Part shown: positions 1 through 9,849 of the stretch, one piece after another
Numbering within the stretch: position 1 is the first letter of the stretch
How the letters are laid out: each line of letters begins with the position of its first letter
Assembly: GCA_963585895.1 (NCBI GenBank)
Contig: OY757911.1
Location: 86,938,275 to 87,002,274 of the forward strand
Source: Sepioteuthis lessoniana
Lineage: Eukaryota > Mollusca > Cephalopoda > Myopsida > Loliginidae
Length of the DNA: 64,000 nucleotides
Reading direction: 5' to 3'
Translations under genes and position numbers: made by a program
The notes under the pieces: model-generated
Seen by the model: only the letters and a program-made list of their open reading frames with translations
Told to the model about the DNA's origin: nothing
Databases searched by the model: none

Positions 1-34
1 GAGTTTATGAAAGGAAGATTTTGTGAGTCGGTCA

Positions 35-215
35 ACACTAGTATGTCTATATGTAGAAGTCCAATGTAAAATGTCGCTTATGGGTTCATTCTTACTTAGT
101 CAGTTGTGGCCTGGATATCTTCCTCATTGGATAGTTTGTTAGATGGGAAATAAACAGTCGGACTGCCATTGTTTTATAGGGTGCTGCTTCCAGAATTTGT
201 TCCCATCTAGATTGA
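35..215 (-). mobile_element. RTE-like LINE 3' fragment, degenerate
   Basis: Antisense match to the C-terminal end of the intact RTE-like ORF at 53209-56238. Landmarks in the same order as in the other antisense copies include the 'aatgtcgcttatg' block, the 'gatgggaaataaacagtcgg' block and the 'gaatttgttcccatctag' block. It is heavily mutated and carries no open frame. It is an old 5'-truncated insertion. Confidence 0.6.
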
Positions 216-2051
216 CAGACAGTATTAATGCAAATTTTGGAAATAAAATTTGATAGCTTGCATGCTCAGAAACACCGTAGTATAAAAGCGCAAAAGACGA
301 TTATGAAAGTTCTTGTCGCTGTTACTAGAAGTTTCATTAGGTGTAAAAAGCTACAATCATTAGATAGAAGGATTATGACCTCATAATCATAATGGATAAT
401 CTTTATAATGAATAATCTTTTCTTTTTATTTGTGTGAATACCATACATTTTTTTTTTTACCTTCTGGAACAACTAGTTTCCCTTCTACCATAAATGAATT
501 ATTCTAAAGTCGGAGAGAATTTTACGAAGATTCTTAGAAGGAAGGCATGAATTAATATTGTTCACAACTTACAACGAGGGAGTGTCGATACAACATTTCT
601 TCTTTCTTTTTGAGTATCTCTCCAAATGTCATATTTCTCGAAAGTCGCGGAGGATGATGCACTGTGCACATTGGCGTGCAGATGGCTTCGAAGACAAAAA
701 TGATTGAAGAGAGAAAGAGAATGGCAATACACAGCGAAAACCTGAGAGTGAAAGATATTTAAGTGGAAAAGCTTTTGTAAAGTGGCAATCCCACTTTATC
801 ATACAGTGGCATGAAAGTTCGCTACTAATAGAGACGTCTTTGGCCGTATTAGATGACCGTATTGACTTCAGTATTCCAACAGCTTCCGCACCCAACGATA
901 TGCAGCTGCAGTGCCTTCTAAACCGTTGAATAAGGAACGGTTATAAATTTATGTGGAGAGAAATAGGTTGTTTGGTTGATACTAATTCGATGCTGGCACA
1001 TGCTTTAATTGAGAAACAAACTCGCAATCACCGACTAATAGACTAATGCACTAACCATTGCTCCTCCCTTGACGGTTCAATTTGTTCCTTCGGGGACATT
1101 TGGAACGAACATTGTGAATTTGTCATAAAAAATAATGATAAACCATACGATGAGCACATTTTTATGGGCTGGAATTTCAACAGAAATCCATTCATGACCT
1201 CTAAATAATTCAATGTCGGAAAAAACTGAATATTTAATAAACTTTTGACACACATGTAAAAGCTCAAAACAATTGAATAATTATAGTACAAGGTCACTTG
1301 GCAATAATTATCACACATCAGTCAATTTCAACGTCTGGCGTAAGGTTCAATGTACTTCGGTAGATAAACCAGATGACACAGGAGGGAAATACTTTTATGT
1401 GAATACACATTGGCGCAATGTCATTTCCGGAGAATCTAAACAGATACTGCCCAGATTGCCATTAATGAAATGTCCTAACCCATTATCTATTCACAGCAAG
1501 AATGAGAAAACGCAAGACAGAAATTTCTGGCGAGGTGTCCCTTCAGCTGTTTTTACATAGTGAGGTTTAGAGAATACCCGCTCTGTATTAGTCATACTTT
1601 TAAAGAAAGGACTACTCTCTAGTGTATGTATTTACCCAATACATCCAGTATCGTTAGGATGTGACACAAGATCAGTTCTTAAAGAGAGTACAATTGTTTG
1701 GAATTTGGAAATTTCTTTCTCAACAGATATCAACTAGTTCCACGAAATAACACAATAAACGCAGAATTAAAATATTTTTGAGAGCTCAAGTTTAATTGAT
1801 GGAATTTCAACAATCCACAGTAATTTGAATAATTCTGTAGATACATTATTTCTCCAAGACAATCGAAAATCATTGTGGCTTCTATTGAATTTATTGTAAG
1901 CCATTTGGATCTGAGATTATGTATCGGTTGAACTTTCAATTCAGCCTTGAAAGATATTACATAATTATTTGTTTAAATTTCTGAGTGGAACATGTATAGT
2001 TTTTATCATTTGATAAATTCAGACTATTGTCTTCATCTTTTATCTTTTTAT
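216..2051. other. No recognisable feature
   Basis: AT-rich sequence with scattered short open frames only. The longest, 95 codons on the plus strand at 1273-1560, has no recognisable motif, signal peptide or membrane segment and no copy elsewhere in the window. I see no support for a gene. Confidence 0.5.
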
Positions 2052-2327
2052 GGAGGTGCCCGTGGTGTAATGGCTATCGTCATAGGAAATGGACACGGCG
2101 ACACGAGTTTAAATCCTAGACGAGACTGATTGCATTTCATATAGCACTAATACCCTTAGGAAAGGTATGAATCCAATTATTCTCCCTCCAGCTATGGGCA
2201 AATAGTAGGACAGACTAGGTTCTTCAGCCTTGGTGAGGCAACTAGTCTAGGAGAAGGAAAACTCTGAATTGAAACCTGTTAAACCTTGTGTCATATCCTG
2301 CCCGATCGGAGGGGTTGGTAAATAGGA
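2052..2327 (+). mobile_element. tRNA-derived SINE, family 1
   Basis: The head is tRNA-like, with an A-box-like TGGTGTAATGG and a B-box-like GAGTTTAAATCC about 35 bp apart. A body follows that is shared with the copies at 2793, 19689, 20039 and 45215: 'cactaataccctt', then 'gggttcttcagccttggt', then 'tcatatcctgccc', ending 'ggttggtaaatagga'. Pol III-transcribed tRNA-derived SINEs are known in cephalopods. Whether this is a named family would need a repeat-library search. Confidence 0.8.
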
Positions 2328-2393
2328 TTGTCTTCATCTTTATTGCAATATTCACAATATTTCATGTTGGCTCCTGAGTTCGATCGGAAACAA

Positions 2394-2487
2394 TTGAAGA
2401 ATGCCGAAGGATACATCGTCCGAAACGCTGTAAATAAAACAATAAAGATGAAGACAATAGTATGGATACACTAAATAATAAAAGCAT
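2394..2487 (+). other. Hammerhead-like motif with shared downstream block
   Basis: TTGAAGA (2394-2400) followed about 20 bases later by CGAAAC resembles the CUGANGA...GAAA core of hammerhead ribozymes, with one base changed in the first box. The downstream block 'gaagacaatagt..ggatacacta' recurs at 4192-4216. An 18-bp perfect inverted match (attgtcttcatctttatt at 2327-2344, its complement at 2441-2458) spans this unit. The ribozyme reading is inference. Confidence 0.35.
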
Positions 2488-2792
2488 CACATTATGATTT
2501 GCTTCGTACATGCCTGTTATCTGAAGATAAAAGATATTAAATTACATTAAACTTAAGCGAGCGCCCTTAGATTTTTCTACCTATCATTGTGGCATGCCAG
2601 AGATGATACATCTTATATAGATATCTGAAAATTAGACAAGTGCATTAGTTTTAAGTAACAACAAACAGCCTCTATGAAAATTCGAAGTTACTTTGTTAAA
2701 TTTGTTACTTCATCAGTAACTGCCTTTAATCAAAAAAAAAAAGATAAAACCCGTATCAATTAGATAAGTAAAAATCATTTTTAATTAAAGTT
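2488..2792. other. No recognisable feature
   Basis: AT-rich spacer with one A-rich run near 2732-2742. No gene or repeat was recognised. Confidence 0.5.
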
Positions 2793-3080
2793 TATATTTA
2801 CCGAATCCAACCGCCAAAAGCAGGATCAACACTAGGTCAATTTTTAAGTGGTTTACTGCGAGTTTTAATACAAAGTTTTCCTTCTCCTAGAATGGTGATC
2901 TCAGACTAAAGAACCCTGTCTGCAGTTACTGTCACTTCATAACTGGTGAGTGAACAGATCGAGACGTGCTTTTTCTAAGGGTATTAGTGCGAAGTGAAAT
3001 GCATACCATCTCGACCAAAATTTAAATTCTGGTCACTGATTCCATTTCCTATTATGATAAACGTTACGATAAGCGCGTCT
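2793..3080 (-). mobile_element. tRNA-derived SINE, family 1, diverged
   Basis: Reverse-complement copy of the family at 2052-2327. The tail 'ggtaaata', the 'ggagaaggaaaac' block and the 'cactaataccctta' block are present in order. The B-box region reads 'agaatttaaatttt', so the internal promoter has decayed. Together with the plus-strand copy about 470 bp away it forms an inverted SINE pair. Confidence 0.7.
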
Positions 3081-3830
3081 CTTCTCTCGTGTAAAAATTA
3101 ACTTACTGAAGTCACGCTTAAGAGATCTGAGTATTTTCAGTGGTGGGTGTCTGGATTATTTGTTCTAACTTATCAACAATACTATGTAATTATTTTATGT
3201 CTTCATATCAAATAGCTACCGATATATCTAATTAGTAAGATCTAATTAAATGCCAAGAATTATTTTAGTAATACAAATAATCTAATATTTTTCTTTTGAA
3301 GTTTGAACACGTTATCACATATAATTCTACAATCATCGGTTATATATCAGAAAAAAGATGGCTATAATATCTCCCAAGAATGGGAAAGTCGTTTTAAAAT
3401 ATGTAAAATAAAATCGATTTGTCTGATGGTTTGAGTTCCGTATATTTTCGTTGGGTTCAGAACTGTCATTGATCAACTCTGTTGTCACAAACCGCTTCTG
3501 ATTGGATACATTTGTCATGTCGTTCTTAGATTAGTCTAGCTTTTGATAATTCATCGCCTAAACTTACGAACAAGTGCCTTAAACTCGCTCCTTAATTATG
3601 AAAGATTAGTTACGAAGTTAGCTTGAGCGTTACAGCCAATTAAGTGTAACAAGTTCTTTATGAAATGTAGTTCAATGTTGTTATTGAAAAGTGTTCCAAG
3701 TACCGCAATAAAATATTTGATGCTGGAAAGTATTATGAATAAAACAAGAAAAAAATAAATAACACGAGTCTAATTTTTTTTTAAAGATTTTTATCATTTC
3801 GTGTATTTCGGGCGATTTTCATCGTTTTTA
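3081..3830. other. No recognisable feature
   Basis: AT-rich sequence. The only open frame above 60 codons (minus strand, 3333-3518) has no recognisable motif. No gene is supported. Confidence 0.5.
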
Positions 3831-3835
3831 TTGCT

Positions 3836-3882
3836 ATAGTGACAGCGTTTCAGTCGATTTCTATTTTGGCCTTCTTCAGGCG
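3836..3882 (-). other. Hammerhead-like motif
   Basis: On the minus strand CTGAAGA (3873-3879) is followed by AGGCC, a short spacer, GACT and GAAAC (3847-3851). This resembles a hammerhead core with a degenerate stem II. It is preceded on that strand by an A-run and followed by 'gctgtcactatag'. It resembles the motifs at 2394 and 4136. The folding was judged by eye only. Confidence 0.3.
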
Positions 3883-4135
3883 TTTTTTTTTTTTTTTTGT
3901 TAAACTCAGGAATTTACACAGAATTTTGAACATAATCCTTCATTTAATCCATGCGAGTAGATTATTTTAATTTCATTAATCATGACCGGGTGCAAGTATT
4001 CAGCTATGCTAAGTTTTCCTTGTTATTTTTACCTATGGTTAGGATTGGACCAGCAACCTTCAGTGATTTCGCAAGATGTTAATTTATCAATCACCTATAT
4101 CCGTTATGCTATGTGTCCTACTGAACTAGAAACAC

Positions 4136-4228
4136 CTGAAGAAGTCCGAAGGATGCATCAACTGAAACATTGTGAATATAATACTAAAGGTGAAGACAAT
4201 AGTCCGGATACACTACATGATAAAAAAT
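4136..4228 (+). other. Hammerhead-like motif with shared downstream block
   Basis: CTGAAGA (4136-4142), then AGTCC...AACT, then GAAAC (4164-4168). Downstream, 'gaagacaatagtccggatac' matches the unit at 2449-2475 in all but two bases. Shared order of motif and downstream block at two loci points to a small dispersed repeat. Its function is inference. Confidence 0.35.
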
Positions 4229-4709
4229 AGCGGAGGTTGAGTTGAAGGAGACGATGTCTTTTTTATTTATCATTTTCGGTAATGACAATAATTTATAAAA
4301 GATATTTTGTGTGAGTGTTAATTTTTCATTGAATACAGTGTACATAAATGCTTTTGCATTTTTTTAAATGCTCACTTGTGGGTCAGTTCTGAAATTCCTT
4401 AGGGGATAAAAATTGTTTATCGTCGGAAAATTTTTTGACTAATATTTTTGGTTTGTTGCGTCTGCTGGACTGTTTCTGACTTGTATGAGGGGTTTGATCA
4501 ATTCATACTTGCTTTTTGGCAGCAATACAGGGAAAAGTTATTTCTGGAGACCAGGATGAGCGTGGGTCTTTTGTTATTTTTAGAATTAGGAGAAATGGGG
4601 GTAAGGAATCGTTACAAATTTCTTTTACAGTTAAATATATCTTTCAAATTAGAACTATTTTTTTCTTTCAAGGGAATAGTGGCGTCTGTACATCCATAAT
4701 TTTTTATTT
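4229..4709. other. No recognisable feature
   Basis: T-rich sequence with two overlapping short open frames (starting near 4448 and 4516) that have no recognisable motif and are hydrophobic only because the DNA is T-rich. Confidence 0.5.
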
Positions 4710-4960
4710 CTTGATATCATCATCATTAAGGCATACCAACTGTACCATTATCTTTGACTTTCTTTCTGTCGCCAACTGTCCCTATCGGCCATTGCACTAG
4801 GTAAGACGGCTACAATTTGGAAATTTTCTCATTTTGTTTTATCAGTTACATCGGATTTCTAAACGATCGATAACTCATCAATAGCAGTCTATGCTCTTCT
4901 CTATCTATGTTGACATCTCTTTTAATCTTTTTTCTTAGTATATCTTTATTGATATATCAA
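4710..4960 (-). mobile_element. RTE-like LINE fragment, degenerate and internally deleted
   Basis: Two blocks match the antisense of the RTE ORF: near 4758-4795 (the 'ctgtcgccaactgtccctatcg' region, corresponding to the WRERVRDIR end) and near 4830-4935 (the 'cgataactcatcaatagcagtc' region, corresponding to TAINRLSI). The intervening part of the ORF is missing. Confidence 0.5.
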
Positions 4961-5364
4961 CTGAATGATTTTCATTTAAGATATATTTCTCCCTCAACGG
5001 AGAAAATTTACCAAAAAACATGAATATTAATTAATAATTATAATTGAAAGTAAACAACAATTGTTTTGGACTCAAACTAGAAACTTTACCGATATAAAGG
5101 TGATTTTCAATTCAAAGTCGGTTACGCTGACTAAAAAGTCAGTCAAGATAATAAAATTTTAAGTCACCCATTTCTGCTCGTTGTGTTGACAAAATAGAAA
5201 ATTTACCAAGTTAGGTGTGTATTATTCAATTAGGATTAATCAAATTCGGTTATGTTAACTTCACCTGTAAGCTAAGCAATATTAATTGAGATTGAAATAA
5301 ATAAAAAGAAATTAATTTTAATGCAGTCATATTTGCCGCGCCGGAAAATAAGAAAATATTTTTC
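4961..5364. other. No recognisable feature
   Basis: AT-rich spacer. No gene or repeat was recognised. Confidence 0.5.
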
Positions 5365-5735
5365 TTATTTTGAACAGTTTTATTTGGGAAGTGGAATGGT
5401 TCTATAATGAACTCAAATGGCCACCATATCCTGGGTATGACACGAAACTGCATCTGATGGTGAGACTCCAGTTCTGGGCCTCTGAAAAGCGTGGAGTATC
5501 TTTTCATTTCCGTTTTTCCCCGGTAGCACCTATTTGGGTACAATCTATAGGTCAAATAGATTTGTTTAAAATTATTTGGATAGAATATGATATAGAACTG
5601 CATGCATTTTTTTAAAAGGCTACACGAAAATTTAGATATAAATGTGCAATGTATGCAATATCCAAACCTCCTGGCATAAAATAATCCGAGACGGGTTGAC
5701 ATACCGTTAAAATTCATCAATCAATCAAATGATCA
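5365..5735 (-). repeat. Unclassified interspersed repeat (TTGATT-headed family)
   Basis: Read on the minus strand it starts with TTGATTGATTGA, then 'ggtatgtcaacccgtc', then a variable middle. It then has 'aaatgaaaagatactccacg' and ends near 'catcagatgcagtttcgtgt'. The same order of blocks occurs at 25955-26290, 43125-44290 and 60640-61110. The 156-codon minus-strand frame over it has no recognisable domain and I do not call it a gene. Confidence 0.6.
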
Positions 5736-6644
5736 ACGTTATCTTTTTCTATCATTTTTCTTTTCACTCTCAGGATTGTGCTCTGGTATAAATTTCCATG
5801 TTAAGCAATTTCGATGCAAATTGTTAAAAGTGGAATCACAACTTAACTTACGAAAATTGCTCACCTATAACTAGTTTATTAATAGATTTAATAGCAATAA
5901 AAAGACAATTCTCTGTATAGTCATTATGCCCTTCGGTCGGTGGTCTTTCGTATCACCGCCCGACGCTGTTTTTCTGTTTTCTTGGCTGATCTATTTTCTT
6001 CTTTGTTGGAATGAATAAATAAGATAATGTCTTCTTTTCTGGCATAACATTATATTTGCTTATTTTAGATGTCTCTTACATACTATCGACTGTACAATGG
6101 TCAGGAGTTGCCTGAACCATAGATAAAAATGATGACTGCTCTCTTCAGCGGCTCTGGTCTGATTTAAAGATAAAATCTAATTTCCGTCTTCTTGGATTTT
6201 TATCACCTCACCTTAACTTCTCTAATGAAAGCCAAGCTTTTAACTGACCTTATATTGTTAATTGAACTCAATTGACCTCGGCTAGGTTTCCGGTCAGAAT
6301 ACGACCGTTTAAATATTTTCAAAATACTTAACTATGAGCCAAATGAAAGATTCGGACAATGTATCATTTCACAAAATATCACCAGTGTCAACCTTTACAA
6401 TGGTAACTTTTCCGAAAAAAATATCTATATTACTATAAAGCGAACAAAAAACAAATTTAATTCAAGTGAAAAGAAATTTTCAAAACCTGTGAGAGTTTTG
6501 TCACATGATGATGATCATCATCTTCCATATATAGTTCCTTATATAAACTAAAAATGCATGCAGATAAGTTCTGCATGAAGTTTCGCTTGTTTAAAAACAA
6601 AACGAAAGTACATTTGCTATATTCTAATAGTTATTTTTAATAAT
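5736..6644. other. No recognisable feature
   Basis: AT-rich sequence with no open frame or repeat that I can assign. Confidence 0.5.
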
Positions 6645-6885
6645 TAAAAGTAAAGTAAAGTTGGCGACGATAGTCGAGCGCGACCCGAAGAATCCTTTTT
6701 TGATAGCTACTACACCACGGTGTAGGAGAGGCGCCACTCCTTTCCCTGTATTGCTCCACTTTACCCTTGATCTATACCTTATATTGCTGAGAATTAAGCA
6801 AGGAGGCATCAAGTACCATTTTTTGAGTCTTTGGTATGACTCGACCTGGGATTGAACCCAGGTCTCCCGGCCGATATTATTTGTA
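6645..6885 (-). mobile_element. tRNA-derived SINE, family 3, head-truncated
   Basis: Reverse-complement copy of the family also seen at 31948-32200 and 40858-41103. On the minus strand a B-box-like GGGTTCAATCC is followed by 'aggtcgagtcataccaaaga', then 'ggtacttgatgcc', 'gtggagcaat' and 'ctacaccgtggtgtag'. The A-box side of the head is missing, so this copy probably could not be transcribed from its own promoter. Confidence 0.7.
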
Positions 6886-7855
6886 CATAAAAACCTGAGT
6901 TAGTAGATTGACTAAGCAAATAAAATTAAACGAACTAAATATTGAGCAAAACAAAGAGTTCATGAACGATGTGAAAAGATTTGTCAAAATTTCAAGTTGT
7001 TCATGACGATTTTGGCATTTATAGATTTATTCTTACTTCTCACCGAGTCATATTTGGTATGAAGACATTTTTAGTGGAGGTGCACGTTCAAATCGAGATG
7101 TGTGGGCGACCATTTACAAAAAATGTTTGATCCTGTCGATGATCCCCTTTTACGGCATCTCAGGCGCTTAATAATGAACACAACACTGCAAAGCAGGTAC
7201 TGTCCGAGACGAGTGAGGCTCTTTGGGACCAGACAATCAACTTTAACCCACCCAGCACAAAGGAAGCTGAGATGAGATGCAACTAAATTTAAATCGAAAG
7301 AAATAAGAATCAAATCTTTTTCTCAGCTTTAATGCTGATGGTAGTTTTTTTTTTCTTTCACAGTAGGAAGCGTGCATAGCTGAATGTTTTATTTTTCTAT
7401 TCAGTTATTAGTTTTGCCCTTTGAAAGTAATTCAGTGTTAGCAGAACTGAACAGTTCGTTCTACGCTACCACAATGTTTGACATGCTTGAAGTTTCAGTC
7501 TTTGTACATATCCTGCAAGTAGCAAATTGTAAAAGATGGACACCTAACCCGATCAATTTCTCTTATGGGCATTGCTGTCTACACGTGATTCTGTTATATC
7601 CCATCATTTTCTGTTTATTATCTTGTAAACACACTAGTGACAAGCACATATTCGCCTATCAACAACTATATGGATATCACTTACCTGCCCACCGAACCAC
7701 ATGTGATTGTTCGCTTTTGTATTCATTAATGTGAACAGGCAAATATAGGTATATATGTCCAAATACATCATAAGGATGGTTTTAGAAAAAGCTACAATAT
7801 TCAAACTACTGGTTAAATAAAACTTTTTCATATGGTTGTATTCTGGTGGGTAATG
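6886..7855. other. No recognisable feature
   Basis: Contains open frames of 80, 116 and 77 codons (7071-7313 minus, 7384-7734 plus, 7634-7867 minus). None has a recognisable domain. I do not call them genes. Confidence 0.45.
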
Positions 7856-7857
7856 TA

Positions 7858-8749
7858 CGAGGTGCATTCAATAAGTTTCCAGACATTTGTACAGACCTTT
7901 TTTGTCCTAGACTCTTGAAAATTCAGTATGTTATTGCTATACATCTTATGAGATGACAGATCAATTTTTTATGATTTCAGGTTCAAATCAACAGCTACAG
8001 TAGGAATTGGAATATACCCTATTAAAGCCTGATAGTCACAACTGATGATTTTCAAAAATGCAATCTGAACTTTAGAACAATATGCAATAGAATTCTGTTT
8101 TAAACTTGAAAAAATACCACAGAAACGTATGGAATGCTTCAGACTGCTTTTCGAGCATCTTGCATGAATCGAGCATCAGTTTTTGAGTGGCATAAGAGAT
8201 TCAAAGCAGGCAGGGAGTCTGTAAGGGATGGTGAGAGCTGTGGGAGGAGTAAGGAAGTCAATACACCACAGTTGATTGGACAAAGGGTTAGGGTTAGGGT
8301 TACTATGTTGAGGTTTTAAGAGAGTTCAGGAAGAGATTCCGTTGGAAGAGACCAGCACTCTTCAAATCGGGTCAGTGGCATTTCCACCAGGACAATACAC
8401 CAGTCCACAACTCCATCCTTGTCACAGACTATTTGACCAAGATGGGCATCAAGACAGGTCCTCAGCCTCCCTATAGTCAGGACCTTTCTCCCGGTGACTT
8501 TTGGTTATTCCCTAAGCTCAGAGGCTGTCGTTATGAGACAATTGAGGAGATGAAAGAGGCTGTGACGAAGGTCATTGACACGCTCACACAAGAGGACTTT
8601 TATTAGGCCTTCCAGAAGTTGTTGGAACGGTACAACAAGTGCATCGCAGCCGGAGAAGATTATTTCGAAGGGGACTAGAGTTTCATGTGTGTAATATCAA
8701 TAAAAGTGCCCATACGAAAAAAGTCTGGAAACTTATTTAATGATCCTCT
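7858..8749 (+). mobile_element. Internally deleted mariner-type transposon
   Basis: An 892-bp unit flanked by TA on both sides (7856-7857 and 8750-8751), the target duplication of Tc1/mariner elements. The terminal inverted repeats start CGAGGTGCATTCAATAAG on the left and AGAGGATCATTAAATAAG on the right (reverse-complemented), and both continue TTTCCAGAC. A full mariner is about 1.3 kb. About 400 bp of transposase code is absent. The same deletion is present at 62006-62907. Confidence 0.88.
8134..8678 (+). pseudogene. Mariner transposase remnant
   Basis: The N-terminal piece (8134-8319) contains the VFEWHKRF segment of the mariner DNA-binding helix-turn-helix region and ends at a TAA. A second piece in another frame (about 8318-8678) begins REFRKRF. 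It carries HQDNTPVHNS and, 34 residues after that Asp, the last Asp of YSQDLSPGD. This is the D34D spacing of mariner catalytic residues. The segment that would hold the first catalytic Asp is deleted. A TAG also interrupts the DFY.AFQ region near 8603. Known of the family: cut-and-paste transposition in the nucleus by binding the terminal repeats. This copy cannot make an active enzyme and could only move if a full-length relative acted on its ends. Confidence 0.85.
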
Positions 8750-8982
8750 TACATTTACTTTGATATTCACTTACCGAAAATATTTGTAGTACCAAATTCT
8801 TACGATTAAAGTTAACTTTTGAAATACTACCATCAAGTGTTTAGATAAATGGGGCAAACAACTAAATGATGCATTGTCTTACAATCATAAGGTTATTGAG
8901 GAAGGTATGTTAAAGGTTAAAAAACTGAAAAATATTAAGTAGAAGGGAAAAGAAATGGAAAACAATGAAAATGAAGTAAAAA

Positions 8983-9050
<68 letters not shown>

Positions 9051-9069
9051 AAGAAGAAGAAGAAGAAGA
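8983..9069 (+). repeat. Compound microsatellite (AAT)n then (AAG)n
   Basis: About 12 AAT units run straight into about 15 AAG units. The poly-Phe and poly-Leu frames on the opposite strand are by-products. The same two-part order recurs at 9269-9385 and 25058-25164. Confidence 0.95.
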
Positions 9070-9268
9070 CATCATCAACAATAGCAACATTTATAAGAAA
9101 AAGATGATTATGAGAAGGATATGAATAACATTTTTGGCAGGGGAATAAAAAGAAAACGAATAAGAAAAAGAAGTGGTAGAAAGACAAGAAAATGAAGACA
9201 AATAGACAGAAACTGTATACAAGAGATAGAAAAAGAAGAGGAACAATAGGAAGGTAAAAATTAAGAGT
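9070..9268. other. Purine-rich spacer between two AAT/AAG arrays
   Basis: A-rich and AAG-like sequence without a recognisable gene. It may be decayed microsatellite. Confidence 0.4.
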
Positions 9269-9270
9269 GA

Positions 9271-9333
<63 letters not shown>

Positions 9334-9385
9334 AAGAAGAAGAAGAAGAAGAAGAAGAAGAAGAAGAAGAAGAAGAAGAAGAAGA
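9269..9385 (+). repeat. Compound microsatellite (AAT)n then (AAG)n
   Basis: About 11 AAT units followed by about 27 AAG units, in the same order and orientation as the array 200 bp upstream. Confidence 0.95.
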
Positions 9386-9849
9386 AATATCACTGCTATA
9401 TTATCTGTGATTTTTCGAAAATGCGAAAAGGTCAGTAGATATTTAAAGTCTTACCTACAATACCAAATTGTATGCTTTCAGATTTTATTTTTGGTTTTCG
9501 TTAAAATTTTGTCCTATTTGTCTTTGAATACATAAGGTAGTTAATGTGAATGTAATACATTTACTCAAGTGGCTAATTCTATCAGCAACAACATCTAAAT
9601 GGTTTTCGTTTCTTAAAAAGCAGAACCAAAATAACGATGCAGGAATACCCGCGAATTGCTCAGGATTTAGTAATACCGTAAAGAAAATAAGCAGTTCCAC
9701 TAGAACTTTAACTAAATTAAAACTTAATGAATTTCCAAATTTACCAAATTTTGGACCTGCTTAAGAGTTATCTTACTATAAGGGTACGTGGTTAAATCTG
9801 TGTCAAGTACGCAAAAAATAAACAACCACAAATTCAGGTATAGCCATGA
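9386..9849. other. No recognisable feature
   Basis: Overlapping 71- and 72-codon frames on opposite strands share no motif with known families. No gene is supported. Confidence 0.5.

Noticed and set aside
1273-1560. 95-codon plus-strand frame
   Set aside because: No recognisable motif, no second exon signal, and no copy elsewhere. Length is within chance for this much DNA.
2052-2115. tRNA gene
   Set aside because: Has tRNA-like boxes but no cloverleaf I can close, and the sequence continues into a repeated SINE body found at four other loci.
5250-5720. 156-codon minus-strand frame
   Set aside because: It lies over the TTGATT-family repeat. The other copies of that repeat have no such frame and I see no domain.
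8281-8306. Interstitial telomere repeat
   Set aside because: Only two to three TTAGGG-like words, inside a transposase remnant and shared by both mariner copies, so it belongs to the element.
8885-9393. Two 100-codon minus-strand frames rich in Phe, Leu and Ile
   Set aside because: Translations of AAT/AAG microsatellites.
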